Below, one piece after another: positions 1 to 8,402 of a stretch of DNA of 64,000 nt. The translations under genes were made by a program, and so were the position numbers. Origin of the DNA: Planctomycetota bacterium. GTDB taxonomy: Bacteria > Planctomycetota > Phycisphaerae > Tepidisphaerales > Tepidisphaeraceae. A model generated the notes under the pieces. It worked only from the letters and a program-made list of their open reading frames with translations. It did no database searches and was not told the DNA's origin. How positions within the stretch are numbered: position 1 is the first letter of the stretch; every line of letters starts with the position of its first letter. Where the stretch lies: positions 34,826-98,825 of the forward strand of contig JAPLNB010000155.1 in NCBI GenBank assembly GCA_026693085.1, in the 5' to 3' direction.

Positions 1-205
1 ATATATCTGTGGGGGCGATTCATCGATCCTGTTGACCGTGGAAGGCGCATGGCGGGCGAGTGCCGGGGTTGTGGCGAGGCTGGGGATGGAGATGGGGCGG
101 AAGGGGCAGTTTTCGGATCCGTACCGGCTGATTCCGATTTACATTCGTTCGTCTGAGGCGGAGGAGAAGCGTTTAGGGGCGGAGGAGGCTGGGAAAGCGA
201 GGTGA
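1..205 (+). CDS. tsaB: C-terminal end of TsaB-like tRNA threonylcarbamoyladenosine protein (partial)
   Basis: The reading frame is open from base 2 to the TGA at 203-205, giving about 67 residues cut by the window edge. The visible tail contains VVARLGMEMGRKGQF followed by DPYRLIPIYIRSSEAEEKR. A small helix followed by a 'P-x-Y-x-R-x-x-E-A-E' tail is typical of the end of TsaB, the inactive ASKHA-fold partner of TsaD in t6A synthesis of ANN-decoding tRNAs. No catalytic part is visible, so the assignment rests only on the C-terminal motif. It converges with the zinc-ribbon gene that ends at 215, leaving about 9 bases between the two stops. Confidence 0.6.
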   Translation, partial: YICGGDSSILLTVEGAWRASAGVVARLGMEMGRKGQFSDPYRLIPIYIRSSEAEEKRLGAEEAGKAR

Positions 206-214
206 TGGAGGTTG

Positions 215-1012
215 TCAGAACAGGTTATTGGCGTAGTAGATGACGGCGATGAAGCATCCGATTCCGCCGCAGATCATGCCGGCGATGGCCAATCCCTTGC
301 CGCCGCCGTCGCCTTCGTTGCGGTTGACCTGGGTGTAGCCGATGACACCGAAGACGAGTGCGAGTACGGGCAGGATCAAGGTGAGAGCTGCGGGTATTGC
401 GATGATTCCGAGGACGAGAGAGGCGACGCAGAAACCGTTGCTTGCACCGGCGGCTTCGACGGTGGTTCCTTCCATGGTGAAGGGCATGCCGCAGGCCTTG
501 CAGTTGTTGGCGGCGATGGGGCTTTGGCCTTGGCAGCGGGGGCAGATGATGGCCTGTCGGCGGTCGGCGAGGCGGAGGATCTTGGGAGCGCGGTCGCCGG
601 CGGCGGCGTAGGCGTGGACGGGGTGGGGGTCCTGCCGGATGATCTGTCGGGTGCTTGGGTCGATGAGGCGGCCATAGCGGTCGAGGATGGGGATGGTGAT
701 CTGCTTGCCGCAGGTGGGGCATTGTCCTTCCTGTGCGGCCATGGCTTGGGTCGCTTCGAGACGAGACGAGCAGTAAGCGCAGTTGAAGCCATATCGCTTG
801 CCGGATGCTTGGGGTCCGATGAGGCCGGAGTAGCCGCGTGACAATCGGCTTGGGAGGTTGGCGGTTCCGGTTGCGGCTGCGGCGACCATTGCGTTGGAAT
901 TGGCGGGGACGTGCAACGTGGTGGAGCAGGTGGGGCATCGTACCCGTTGCCCGGCCTGATGCGGCTCGGCGCAAAGGGGCGTCTGACAGACATGGCAGGG
1001 GAATACGATCAT
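215..1012 (-). CDS. Zinc-ribbon protein with C-terminal DUF4190-like membrane domain
   Basis: The 265-residue protein has three Cys4 zinc-ribbon pairs. The first is CHVC/CPTC near residues 6-29, the second CAYC/CPTC near residues 78-100, and the third CPRC/CKAC near residues 155-173. The C-terminal 75 residues form two hydrophobic segments around SLVLGIIAIPAALTLILP and GLAIAGMICGGIGCFIAVIY, as in DUF4190 proteins. The likely topology is a cytoplasmic zinc-ribbon array anchored in the membrane. Similar proteins are common in planctomycetes and have no established function. It is divergent from ffh, with about 177 bases between the two starts. Confidence 0.75.
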   Translation of the reverse strand: MIVFPCHVCQTPLCAEPHQAGQRVRCPTCSTTLHVPANSNAMVAAAATGTANLPSRLSRGYSGLIGPQASGKRYGFNCAYCSSRLEATQAMAAQEGQCPTCGKQITIPILDRYGRLIDPSTRQIIRQDPHPVHAYAAAGDRAPKILRLADRRQAIICPRCQGQSPIAANNCKACGMPFTMEGTTVEAAGASNGFCVASLVLGIIAIPAALTLILPVLALVFGVIGYTQVNRNEGDGGGKGLAIAGMICGGIGCFIAVIYYANNLF

Positions 1013-1189
1013 TTCTGCAGGTCGATGCTAATCGTGCGCATCCATTTTGGAAAGGCATTTCATTGGATGGGACATCCTGGCATAAGGGGCGGCTTGATCT
1101 TCGGATAGGAGACAATGACAAAGCAGGTGTTCTGCGGCATAATCTCCACTTCGGCGATTTGGCCGAGGTAAGATCACTGAAGGAAATCC

Positions 1190-2659
1190 ATGCTCGACGC
1201 ACTGACGGAACGATTCAGCAAAGTATTCCGAGGCCTTTCGGGTCGCGGGCGAATCAGCGAGGAGAACGTCCGCGAAGCGATGCGTGAGGTTCGCACGGCG
1301 CTGCTTGAAGCGGACGTCAACCTCCAAGTGGTTAAGGACTTCACGGACAAGGTTCTGGAAAGAGCCACGGGGCAGGAGGTTATCCGCAGCCTGCAGCCTG
1401 GCCAACTGATGGTGAAGATTGTTTATGACGAGCTGGTGAACCTGATGGGCCCGGTGGACACGAACATTTTGTTTGTTCAGCCGGGTCCAACGATCATCAT
1501 GATGTGCGGTCTGCAGGGCTCAGGTAAGACAACGACGTGCGGGAAACTGGCCAAGTATCTTGTTTCCAAAGGGCATCAGCCTCTTCTGGGCGCGGCCGAC
1601 TTGCAGCGTCCGGCCGCGATCGAACAGCTTCGTGTTGTCGGCGAGCAGGCAGGGGTACCCGTGTACAGCGATCCTGGGAGGGCCGCCGAGCATGGGCAAG
1701 TCGCTCGAGGCGCCGCGGTCGCCGTGTGCCGGGGTGCGGTGGCACAAGCCAAGTCAACGGGCCGTGATACGGTGATTCTGGATACTGCCGGCCGGTTACA
1801 TATTGACGACGAGCTGATGGGGGAGTTGCGTGAGATCAACTCGCAAATCAGGCCGCACCAGATTTTTCTGGTTCTGGATGCGATGTCCGGTCAGGATGCA
1901 GTGAACAGCGCCAAGGCGTTTAACGAACAGCTCGAGCTGGACGGGTTGATCCTGACGAAATTCGACTCCGACACCCGCGGCGGGGCGTTGTTGTCGGCGA
2001 AGATTATCACGGGCAAGCCGGTGAAGTTCATCGGCACGGGGGAGAAGCTTGACGGGATCGAGGAGTTTCGGCCGGAGGGCATGGCGCAGCGCATCCTGGG
2101 TATGGGCGACATTGTGGGCCTGGTGACGGAGGCGATGGACAAGTTCGACCAGGATGAGACGGCCCGGCTGCAAGCGAAGATGGAGAAGGGGAATTTCACG
2201 CTCGACGACTTTATGGCCCAGATGCGGCAGGTCCGGAAGCTTGGGCCGATGGGCAAGATCATGGGGATGATCCCCGGCATGAGCGAGCTGACGAAGCAGA
2301 TGAACATGGGCGAAGGCGAAGTCGAGATGCAGATGACGCACATGCAGGCGATCTACAACTCGATGACTCCGACGGAGCGGAAGACCACCGATTTGATCGA
2401 GGGTGGGAGGCGGCGGCGTATTGCGCGTGGGGCGGGTGTGGAGCTCAACGAGGTCGGGCAGTTCATCAAGCAATTCGAGATGAGCCGCGACATGATGCGT
2501 GCGGTCGGCGGCATGGGAATGATGGGCAAAATGCAGCTCATGAAGTCGCTGATGTCCGGCAAACTCAACACGCTGGGCATGCCTGGCGGGCCGATGCTCA
2601 AGACCAAGAAATCGAGTTACATGGAGAAGAAGGACCGGAATAAGAGGAAGAAGCGATGA
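1190..2659 (+). CDS. ffh: Signal recognition particle GTPase Ffh
   Basis: This 489-residue protein is the SRP54 subunit that binds signal sequences and 4.5S RNA and delivers ribosomes to FtsY. The N domain covers roughly residues 1-85. The G domain has the P-loop GLQGSGKT at residues 107-114, DTAGR near residue 198 and the TKFD base-recognition motif. The Met-rich M domain is C-terminal (MGMIPGM, MGMMGKMQLM) and the tail is basic. Motif G4 reads TKFDSDTRGGA where TKLDGDARGG is usual, a mild variation. AAGGAAA lies just before the ATG. No SRP RNA gene is recognisable nearby. Seven-base repeats follow the stop codon. Confidence 0.97.
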   Translation: MLDALTERFSKVFRGLSGRGRISEENVREAMREVRTALLEADVNLQVVKDFTDKVLERATGQEVIRSLQPGQLMVKIVYDELVNLMGPVDTNILFVQPGPTIIMMCGLQGSGKTTTCGKLAKYLVSKGHQPLLGAADLQRPAAIEQLRVVGEQAGVPVYSDPGRAAEHGQVARGAAVAVCRGAVAQAKSTGRDTVILDTAGRLHIDDELMGELREINSQIRPHQIFLVLDAMSGQDAVNSAKAFNEQLELDGLILTKFDSDTRGGALLSAKIITGKPVKFIGTGEKLDGIEEFRPEGMAQRILGMGDIVGLVTEAMDKFDQDETARLQAKMEKGNFTLDDFMAQMRQVRKLGPMGKIMGMIPGMSELTKQMNMGEGEVEMQMTHMQAIYNSMTPTERKTTDLIEGGRRRRIARGAGVELNEVGQFIKQFEMSRDMMRAVGGMGMMGKMQLMKSLMSGKLNTLGMPGGPMLKTKKSSYMEKKDRNKRKKR

Positions 2660-2660
2660 G

Positions 2661-2718
2661 AGTTGTGAGTTGTCAGTGTGGTTTACGCGGCTGGTGAGTG
2701 GCAACTGGGGACTGGGAC
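2661..2718. repeat. Seven-base-period repeats (AACTGRC type) between ffh and recX
   Basis: AGTTGTG AGTTGTC AGT lies at 2661-2677, and GCAACTG GGGACTG GGAC lies at about 2701-2717 in the opposite orientation. Both follow a 7-base period and match the AACTGRC-type arrays at 15.4, 34.2, 48.4 and 54.1 kb. The right-hand part ends six bases before the recX ATG at 2725. Confidence 0.65.
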
Positions 2719-2724
2719 CGACGT

Positions 2725-3369
2725 ATGCCAAGCATCACGGGAATCACGGAGCAGAAGCGGACGCCGACCCGCCGGAATATTTTCCTCGACGGCCGCTACG
2801 CTTTCCCCTGCTCGGTTAACGTGGTCGCCAAATATCGTCTTCGCGTGGGGCTTGCCCTCTCCGAAGAACAAATCAACGAGATCCAGTGCGGCGAAGTCCG
2901 GCAGGAGTGCTTCGACAAAGCGGCCGAATTCCTTGGCCGCCGCTTGCACAGCCGTTCCGAGCTTCACCAGAAACTGCGTAAACAGGAATACCCCGCGGCC
3001 ATCATCATTAGCGTTCTGGACGACCTATCGCGGCTCGGGTACATCGATGACGAGCGATTCGCGAAGACCAAGGCGCTCTCTGCCGCCGAGCACAAGCAGC
3101 ACGGGCGTCGGCGGGCGTTTATGGAACTGCTGAAGTGCGGCGTCAAATCGGACACCGCCAATCGGGCGCTCGATGAGGTGTATCAGGAAGTCGACGCGAT
3201 CGGGCTTGCCCGGCAGTTGATCCAGAAACAAATTCCGCGTCTGCGGCGGCTAGACCCTCTGGTTGCGCGGCGCCGGCTGGTGGGCCTGCTGCAACGCCGG
3301 GGGTTTGATTATGGCGCGATGCGGCCGATGATCGACGAAGCGCTTGGCCGGCCCGACGAACCCGGCTAG
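2725..3369 (+). CDS. recX: RecX family regulatory protein
   Basis: About 214 residues. It contains the typical RecX helical repeats: FLGRRLHSRSELHQKLRKQ near the middle, then VLDDLSRLGYIDDERFAK, a signature of RecX three-helix units. The C-terminal unit ends RRGFDYGAMRPMIDEAL. RecX binds RecA filaments and limits their extension. The ATG at 2725 is chosen because an in-frame start at 2698 lies inside the repeat region. No recA gene is in the window, so the usual recA-recX linkage is not seen. ffh lies upstream in the same direction. Confidence 0.85.
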   Translation: MPSITGITEQKRTPTRRNIFLDGRYAFPCSVNVVAKYRLRVGLALSEEQINEIQCGEVRQECFDKAAEFLGRRLHSRSELHQKLRKQEYPAAIIISVLDDLSRLGYIDDERFAKTKALSAAEHKQHGRRRAFMELLKCGVKSDTANRALDEVYQEVDAIGLARQLIQKQIPRLRRLDPLVARRRLVGLLQRRGFDYGAMRPMIDEALGRPDEPG

Positions 3370-3522
3370 ATAGAACGCAGGTGAATCGAAAGTGGGAGAA
3401 GCAGAGGCTGACAAGCAGCCAGTGGCAGGCGGGAAGGGGGGCACTTACGTAATTTGGTGGACTTATTTATTGCGAATCGGTTCGTTCAGCCGTGTACGTG
3501 CGGGGCGAGTTTTCCGGGTTCT

Positions 3523-4257
3523 TTAGACAATGGACCTCCCGCCATCGAGGCGGATGATCTGGCCGGTGATGTAGTTGCCCGTGGTGCACAGATAGTAAAT
3601 CAGTTCTGCGACATCTGCCGGGGTTCCGGCATGAGCGAGGGGCACCCGCTGCAGATACTCGGCGCGCTTCTGCTGAGCGATCCCGTGCGGCCAATCGACG
3701 ACTCCGGGCGCAATGCCGTTAACCGTGACCTCCGGCGCCAGCTCGCGCGCCAGGCCGACGGTCATATTCGCCAGGGCGGCCTTGCTTGCGCAGTAAATCA
3801 GATGATCGGGTCGGGGCCGCTCGGCGATGAGGTCGACCATGTTGATGACATGCCCGCGATTGTGGCGAAGGTGGGCCTCGAAGTGCCTGCACAAGAGGAG
3901 TGGCGCTTCCACATGAAGGGCCCAGAACCGCCGCGACTGCTGCAAGGTGACTGCCTGGAGCGAACTGGGCTGATACAGGGAAGCATTGTTGACCAAGATG
4001 TCCAGGCGGCCGAATCGGTTGCTAAAAGCGGTGGCAATGGCCGCCACCGCCCGGTCCGGCTCGGCCAGATCGGCGGGCATCGTCACGACCTGCCGGCCGG
4101 ACGCCACCAATCGCTCCGCCAACTCCTGCGCCTCGCGTTGGCTGTTGAAATAGGTGAACGCAACATTGCAGCCAGCGGCGGCGAGGCGTTCGACGATCGC
4201 CCGGCCGACCCGCTTCGCCCCGCCAGTTACCAACGCGACGCGACCTGTCAATTCCAT
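3523..4257 (-). CDS. Short-chain dehydrogenase, pteridine reductase (FolM/PTR1)-like
   Basis: About 244 residues from MELTGRVALVTGG; an alternative ATG lies 12 bases upstream at 4269. The Rossmann motif is TGGAKRVGRAI; the 'TGxxxRxG' form is characteristic of pteridine reductases of the FolM/PTR1 group. Also present are NNAS, the catalytic YCASK motif and a C-terminal GQIIRLDGGRS. The family reduces dihydrobiopterin or dihydrofolate with NADPH, and some members have other carbonyl substrates, so the exact substrate is uncertain. The gene is divergent from coaX with under 90 bases between the starts. It is also annotatable as a generic SDR oxidoreductase. Confidence 0.85.
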   Translation of the reverse strand: MELTGRVALVTGGAKRVGRAIVERLAAAGCNVAFTYFNSQREAQELAERLVASGRQVVTMPADLAEPDRAVAAIATAFSNRFGRLDILVNNASLYQPSSLQAVTLQQSRRFWALHVEAPLLLCRHFEAHLRHNRGHVINMVDLIAERPRPDHLIYCASKAALANMTVGLARELAPEVTVNGIAPGVVDWPHGIAQQKRAEYLQRVPLAHAGTPADVAELIYYLCTTGNYITGQIIRLDGGRSIV

Positions 4258-4332
4258 GCCGTTGAGCATACCCGAAAGGGGTGGGTTTTGCGTCACCGGG
4301 GCGCGGAAGTATATGCGGTGGTTGTCTTGCCC

Positions 4333-4338
4333 TATACT
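4333..4338 (+). promoter_or_regulatory. Putative -10 element for leaderless coaX transcription
   Basis: TATACT is followed by exactly six bases and then the coaX ATG at 4345. A transcript starting the usual distance from this -10 box would begin at or next to the A of the start codon. No Shine-Dalgarno sequence is visible. No clear -35 box is seen at the usual spacing. Confidence 0.4.
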
Positions 4339-4344
4339 TTGGGC

Positions 4345-5118
4345 ATGGAAATCAACCTGGTGGTTCTGAACGTGGGCAACTCGCGTGTGGCGATCGGCGT
4401 TTTCGTTGCCGGGAATCTCGAGTATGTGGCGCGTGTTTCCCAGGAGCATCGTCAGGACTGGCGGGGAAGAATTGGTGATGCTTTTTCTCGGGTCAAAGGG
4501 CGGCCGAGCGTCGGCGTTGCAGCCGCCAGCGTCAATCCGCCGCTCAATGAGCTGATCGAGCACATTGTCAAGGAGCAAACCAACTGCAGGACGGAGTGGG
4601 TGGGGAAAGACATCGAGTTGCCGATCAAGGTGCTCACGGAAGAACCCGAGCAGACGGGCGTTGATCGGATTCTCAACGTTGCCGCTGCGTACGAGCAGAT
4701 GGGGAAGGCGTGCGTGGTTGTGGATGCGGGGACGGCGATCACCGTCGATTGCTGCAATGACAAAGGCGAATTTCTTGGCGGCGCGATCGCGCCTGGCGTG
4801 AACATGATGCTGGAGGCGTTGCATGAGAAGACGGCCAAGCTGCCGCGGGTCGAACTGGCGGTTCCGACGGGGGCGTTTGGGCAGAGCACGCAGCAGGCGA
4901 TGCTGCATGGGGTGTATCATGGGATTCGGGGGATGGTCAAAGAGTTGACGGAGAATTACGCGACGGCGTTGGGTTATTGGCCGGAGATTATTGCGACGGG
5001 CGGGGACGCGCAGAGGCTTTTTGAGGATTGGGAGCTGATCCACGCGGTGTCGCCGGACTTGGCGTTATACGGGATTGCGTTGGCGTACTCGGCGTATCAG
5101 GCGAAGCAGAAGACGTGA
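4345..5118 (+). CDS. coaX: Type III pantothenate kinase
   Basis: About 257 residues. CoaX phosphorylates pantothenate in the first step of coenzyme A synthesis. Visible motifs are GVDRILNVAAAYEQ in the middle, VVDAGTAITVDC (second phosphate-binding segment) and GGAIAPGVNMM. The N-terminal phosphate motif reads LNVGNSRVAIGVF, so the position normally occupied by Asp in the family's D-x-G-N-T motif is Asn. The ATG at 4345 is used because everything upstream in frame is antisense to the SDR. The MnmE-like GTPase starts 32 bases after the stop and may be co-transcribed. Confidence 0.88.
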   Translation: MEINLVVLNVGNSRVAIGVFVAGNLEYVARVSQEHRQDWRGRIGDAFSRVKGRPSVGVAAASVNPPLNELIEHIVKEQTNCRTEWVGKDIELPIKVLTEEPEQTGVDRILNVAAAYEQMGKACVVVDAGTAITVDCCNDKGEFLGGAIAPGVNMMLEALHEKTAKLPRVELAVPTGAFGQSTQQAMLHGVYHGIRGMVKELTENYATALGYWPEIIATGGDAQRLFEDWELIHAVSPDLALYGIALAYSAYQAKQKT

Positions 5119-5150
5119 GGCATTGACATTAGGCCGGAGCAGACGCGTTG

Positions 5151-6239
5151 ATGTCCGCCAGCAGAGCGATTCTCCTGACCCCGCCCGGCAGTGCCGCGAT
5201 TGCGGTGATCCGTCTGATGGGTCCGGCGGTAGGGGGGTTTCTGCGGGGGCATTTTTCAGGGCTGTGGAATCCTGGTCGGCCGATCCATGGTCAGTTGAGT
5301 GAGGGAGGCCGGAATCTGGACGATCCAGTGATCGTCGTCTCGGCGGATGGGCGATTGGCGGATGTGAGCGTTCATGGCGGGCCGTGGGTTGTGCGAAGTG
5401 TACTGGAGCTTGCGGGGCGTGCTGGATTTGAAGTGTTGGGAAAGGGCCCGTTGCCGGTGCCGCTTGAGGCGGTTGATGGGGAGACGGTGCTTGATCGCGA
5501 GGTGGGTGCAGTGGTTCCATTGGCCAAGACGGAACTGGGGTTGCGCGTGCTGCTGTCGCAAGTGGAAGCGTGGCGGGAGTTTTGCGAACGCGCGCCGAGG
5601 GAGCGCGATCTGTCGGAGCAGATCGGTTGCATTCTGTGTGATCGGAGCCTTTTCTGGCTGCTGCATCCGCCGCGCGTCGCGATCGTTGGCGCCCCGAATG
5701 TGGGCAAATCGACGGTCGCGAATCAGCTTTTTGGGCAGAATCGCTCGATCACCGCCGACGTACCCGGCACGACTCGCGACTGGGTGGGAGAGCTGGCGAA
5801 CCTTGACGGGTTGGCGGTGATGCTGGTGGACACTCCTGGGTTTGGGGCGACGGAGGACGCGATCGATCGCGAGGCGATCGAGCATGCTTCGGGGCAGATC
5901 GAAGCGGCGGATCTGGTCGTGGTAGTGCTGGACGCGACGCAGGCGCTCTGCGGGCAAAGGGTTCTGACTGAGTTGGACGGTGGGCATATGACGATCATCA
6001 ACAAAATTGATCAACCGGCCGCGTGGGACGTGCAGGGCATCAACGGGATTGAGATCTCAGCGCTGAGGGGCGAGGGCATCGACGAGGTGCGTCGGGCGAT
6101 CCGCGAGCACTTTGAATGCGAAGGGATCAAGGCCGCTGAGCCTCGGTGGTGGACGGACCGGCAGAAGGACCTGCTCGAGCGAGCCGCGCGATCGGCCGCG
6201 GGCGCCGCCGAGCTTCTATCTTCTGTGTTCTGTGTCTGA
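5151..6239 (+). CDS. MnmE/TrmE-like GTPase, short form
   Basis: About 362 residues, against about 450 for MnmE. The N-terminus (TPPGSAAIAVIRLMGP) matches the formyl-tetrahydrofolate-binding domain. The G domain has GAPNVGKST near residue 180, the G2-region segment VPGTTRDW, DTPGFG (G3) and NKID (G4). The C-terminal CIGK motif that MnmE needs for tRNA wobble-uridine modification is absent. The last residues, LLSSVFCV, are encoded by a 7-base tandem repeat that also supplies the TGA. It may be a planctomycete GTPase with a different role or a C-terminally eroded MnmE. No MnmG gene is nearby. Confidence 0.8.
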   Translation: MSASRAILLTPPGSAAIAVIRLMGPAVGGFLRGHFSGLWNPGRPIHGQLSEGGRNLDDPVIVVSADGRLADVSVHGGPWVVRSVLELAGRAGFEVLGKGPLPVPLEAVDGETVLDREVGAVVPLAKTELGLRVLLSQVEAWREFCERAPRERDLSEQIGCILCDRSLFWLLHPPRVAIVGAPNVGKSTVANQLFGQNRSITADVPGTTRDWVGELANLDGLAVMLVDTPGFGATEDAIDREAIEHASGQIEAADLVVVVLDATQALCGQRVLTELDGGHMTIINKIDQPAAWDVQGINGIEISALRGEGIDEVRRAIREHFECEGIKAAEPRWWTDRQKDLLERAARSAAGAAELLSSVFCV

Positions 6240-6241
6240 GG
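6214..6241 (+). repeat. Tandem 7-base repeat TTCTGTG type at the end of the GTPase gene
   Basis: TTCTATC, TTCTGTG, TTCTGTG and TCTGAGG occur in direct succession at 6214-6241. The repeat encodes the last eight residues and the stop codon of the preceding MnmE-like gene. Confidence 0.7.
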
Positions 6242-6258
6242 AGAGGCATTTGGTCCGG

Positions 6259-8343
6259 CTACATCCACAAGCGGGCAAGGTCTTGATATGTAACCAGCAA
6301 AAAGACGCTAAGGATGATCGCCAGGCCGACGACCTGTGCGGCGGTCTGCATGCGTGGGGAGAGCGGCTTGCCGGAGATCTTCTCCACGATGAGGAAGACG
6401 AACAATCCGCCGTCGACGATGGGGATGGGGAGGAAATTGACGACCGCGAGGTTGGCGCTGATCATGGCGAGGAACCAGATGAGCCAATCCCAGCCCTTGA
6501 AGGCGAACATGGACCCGGCGTGGACGATGCCGATGGGGCCCATGAGGTTTGATGCGCCGACGGAGCCTTGGAAGAGCCGTCGGAGGGTGACGTAGAACTG
6601 GAGGAGGAGGTCGCGTGTTTCGGTGACGCCCCAGGCGGCAGCGGTAAGGGGGTTGGATGTTTTTCGCGGATCGATGCGTTCGCGGAGGATGAGGTCGTGG
6701 GTGTATCGAACCTGGGCGAGCAGTTCTTGCTCCTGGGGGGTGAGTCGGAGGGTGGTTTGGACGGGGTTCTGAACGACGGGCTTGCCTTCCTGCATGGGGG
6801 AATAGGTCAGGGTTGCGGAGTCGCCCACGTTTTTGAGGAGGCGGTGCAGGTCAAACCAGTTGTGGACGTCGTGTCCGTCGATTTTGAGGATTATGGCGCC
6901 GTGGGGGATCATTGCGCGTGCGGCGGCGGAACCATCGAGGATTTCTGAGACGATCGGAGATTCGGCGTCGAGCGAGACGGTTATTCCTACGCCGCGTTTG
7001 CCGCCTTCGTTTCGGAAGTCGGGGAGGACGTCTTCGATGGTTTGGAGTTTTCCATCGCGTTCGACGACGAAGCCGACTTTTCGGCCATCGTCACCGGCCT
7101 TGTTGATTTGCCTGACGAAGTGGTCCATGCAGGGGTCAACGAGGCGTTCGCCGTTGATCCTCAGCTCGGTGACGATGTCGCCCTTTTTGAGTTTTCCAGT
7201 GACGGGGGATTTTGGCAGGACGGCATCGACGACGGGGCGCGGCTGCATACCGGCAAGGTTGAGGGGGGTCATGCCGAAGAAGCGCTGGAAATGCACATCG
7301 GCGTGGACGAGCCGGGTGTTGCCGTCGGCGCCTCGGACGGTCAGCTTGAGGGGGTTGCCGGCGGAGTTCTGGACGGTCTGGTCAAGGAGCGGGTAATCGG
7401 TTTTGGGGTTCTGCACGGGGAGGTCATTGACCGCAGTGATCAGATCACCGGGGAGAATGTCGGTCTTGGGGTCGAGGTCAGATCCGTCGGTTTTTTTGAG
7501 TTTTCCCTGGAGCTTGGCATCTGGGCCGCGGAGTTCGGAGATTGCGCCATGTCCAGCGCCCAGAGAGAGGACCGAGCCGCCGGAGCCGATGGGGGCATGC
7601 TGGGGCTTGACGGTGAGATCGATTTCTTTACCGTTGCGGCGGATAACGATGGGGATATCCTGGCCTGCCTGGACCAGCGCGGTATTCAGGAAGAGCTTGG
7701 TGAAGTCGTGCTGATAGTCGCCGTTGAGGTAGAGGACGTGGTCGCCGACCTGGAGGCCGGCCAATTGGGCGGGCGAACCGGTTTCGATGTTTCCGATGAT
7801 GGGGGGGGCGACTCGGAAGCCGATGAGGAAGACGACCATGAAGAGGATTGCGGCGAGGATGACGTTCATGATGACGCCGGCGGAGACGACGACCATGCGG
7901 GCGCCGACGGATTTTTTGTTGTAGGCGTGGGGATCGTCGGCCTGGGCATTGGGGTTGATGTCGTCCTGGCCGAGCATTTTGACATAGCCGCCGAGGGGGA
8001 CCCAGTTGAGGCGGTACTCGGTGTCTCCGAGGCCGAGTTCTTCGGCTGCCCGGGCCATTTCCGCGGGCGTGGGCGCGACGTTTTCGTTGTGCTGCGACTG
8101 GTTGTGTTGGTTGGCCTGCAGGTGGTTTTTGAGGCGCTGCTCATATTCCGGGGTGGTGGTTCCGACGCGCCAGCCGAGGCCCTTTCGCCAGGCGCAGATG
8201 GCGTGGCCGAAGCCGACTGCGAACTGTTCGACCTTGATTCCGACCCACTTGGCTGCCAGGAAATGTCCCAGCTCGTGGAAAAAGACAACGAAGCCGAATC
8301 CGAACACGAGACAGGCGATGGCGATAATGTCACCGATTACCAT
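6259..8343 (-). CDS. rseP: RseP-type site-2 metalloprotease with multiple PDZ domains
   Basis: A 694-residue M50-family intramembrane zinc protease. The HELGH zinc motif is at residues 23-27 in the first membrane helix. WVPLGGYVKM follows a hydrophilic insertion of about 60 residues. The second active-site segment, NFLPIPIVDGG, is near residues 636-646. Between them lie several PDZ-like stretches, each with a G-D-x-(I/V)-L/x-x-(V/L)-N-G/D-x pattern (around GLQVGDHVLYLNG, LPGDLITAVND, KKGDIVTELRINGE and HGAIILKIDGHDV), against two in E. coli RseP (about 450 residues). It lies directly downstream of dxr, a common bacterial arrangement. It probably cleaves anti-sigma or other membrane proteins. 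Confidence 0.92.
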   Translation of the reverse strand: MVIGDIIAIACLVFGFGFVVFFHELGHFLAAKWVGIKVEQFAVGFGHAICAWRKGLGWRVGTTTPEYEQRLKNHLQANQHNQSQHNENVAPTPAEMARAAEELGLGDTEYRLNWVPLGGYVKMLGQDDINPNAQADDPHAYNKKSVGARMVVVSAGVIMNVILAAILFMVVFLIGFRVAPPIIGNIETGSPAQLAGLQVGDHVLYLNGDYQHDFTKLFLNTALVQAGQDIPIVIRRNGKEIDLTVKPQHAPIGSGGSVLSLGAGHGAISELRGPDAKLQGKLKKTDGSDLDPKTDILPGDLITAVNDLPVQNPKTDYPLLDQTVQNSAGNPLKLTVRGADGNTRLVHADVHFQRFFGMTPLNLAGMQPRPVVDAVLPKSPVTGKLKKGDIVTELRINGERLVDPCMDHFVRQINKAGDDGRKVGFVVERDGKLQTIEDVLPDFRNEGGKRGVGITVSLDAESPIVSEILDGSAAARAMIPHGAIILKIDGHDVHNWFDLHRLLKNVGDSATLTYSPMQEGKPVVQNPVQTTLRLTPQEQELLAQVRYTHDLILRERIDPRKTSNPLTAAAWGVTETRDLLLQFYVTLRRLFQGSVGASNLMGPIGIVHAGSMFAFKGWDWLIWFLAMISANLAVVNFLPIPIVDGGLFVFLIVEKISGKPLSPRMQTAAQVVGLAIILSVFLLVTYQDLARLWM

Positions 8344-8402
8344 GATAGGTCTTCATCCTCTACCAGTGTGGTCATCTGTTCTGAAGTAGATGACTCGGGT
8401 GC

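Noticed and set aside
3454..4344. The N-terminal extension of the coaX frame
   Set aside because: It is antisense to a complete SDR gene; CoaX proteins start at the MEINLVVLN segment.
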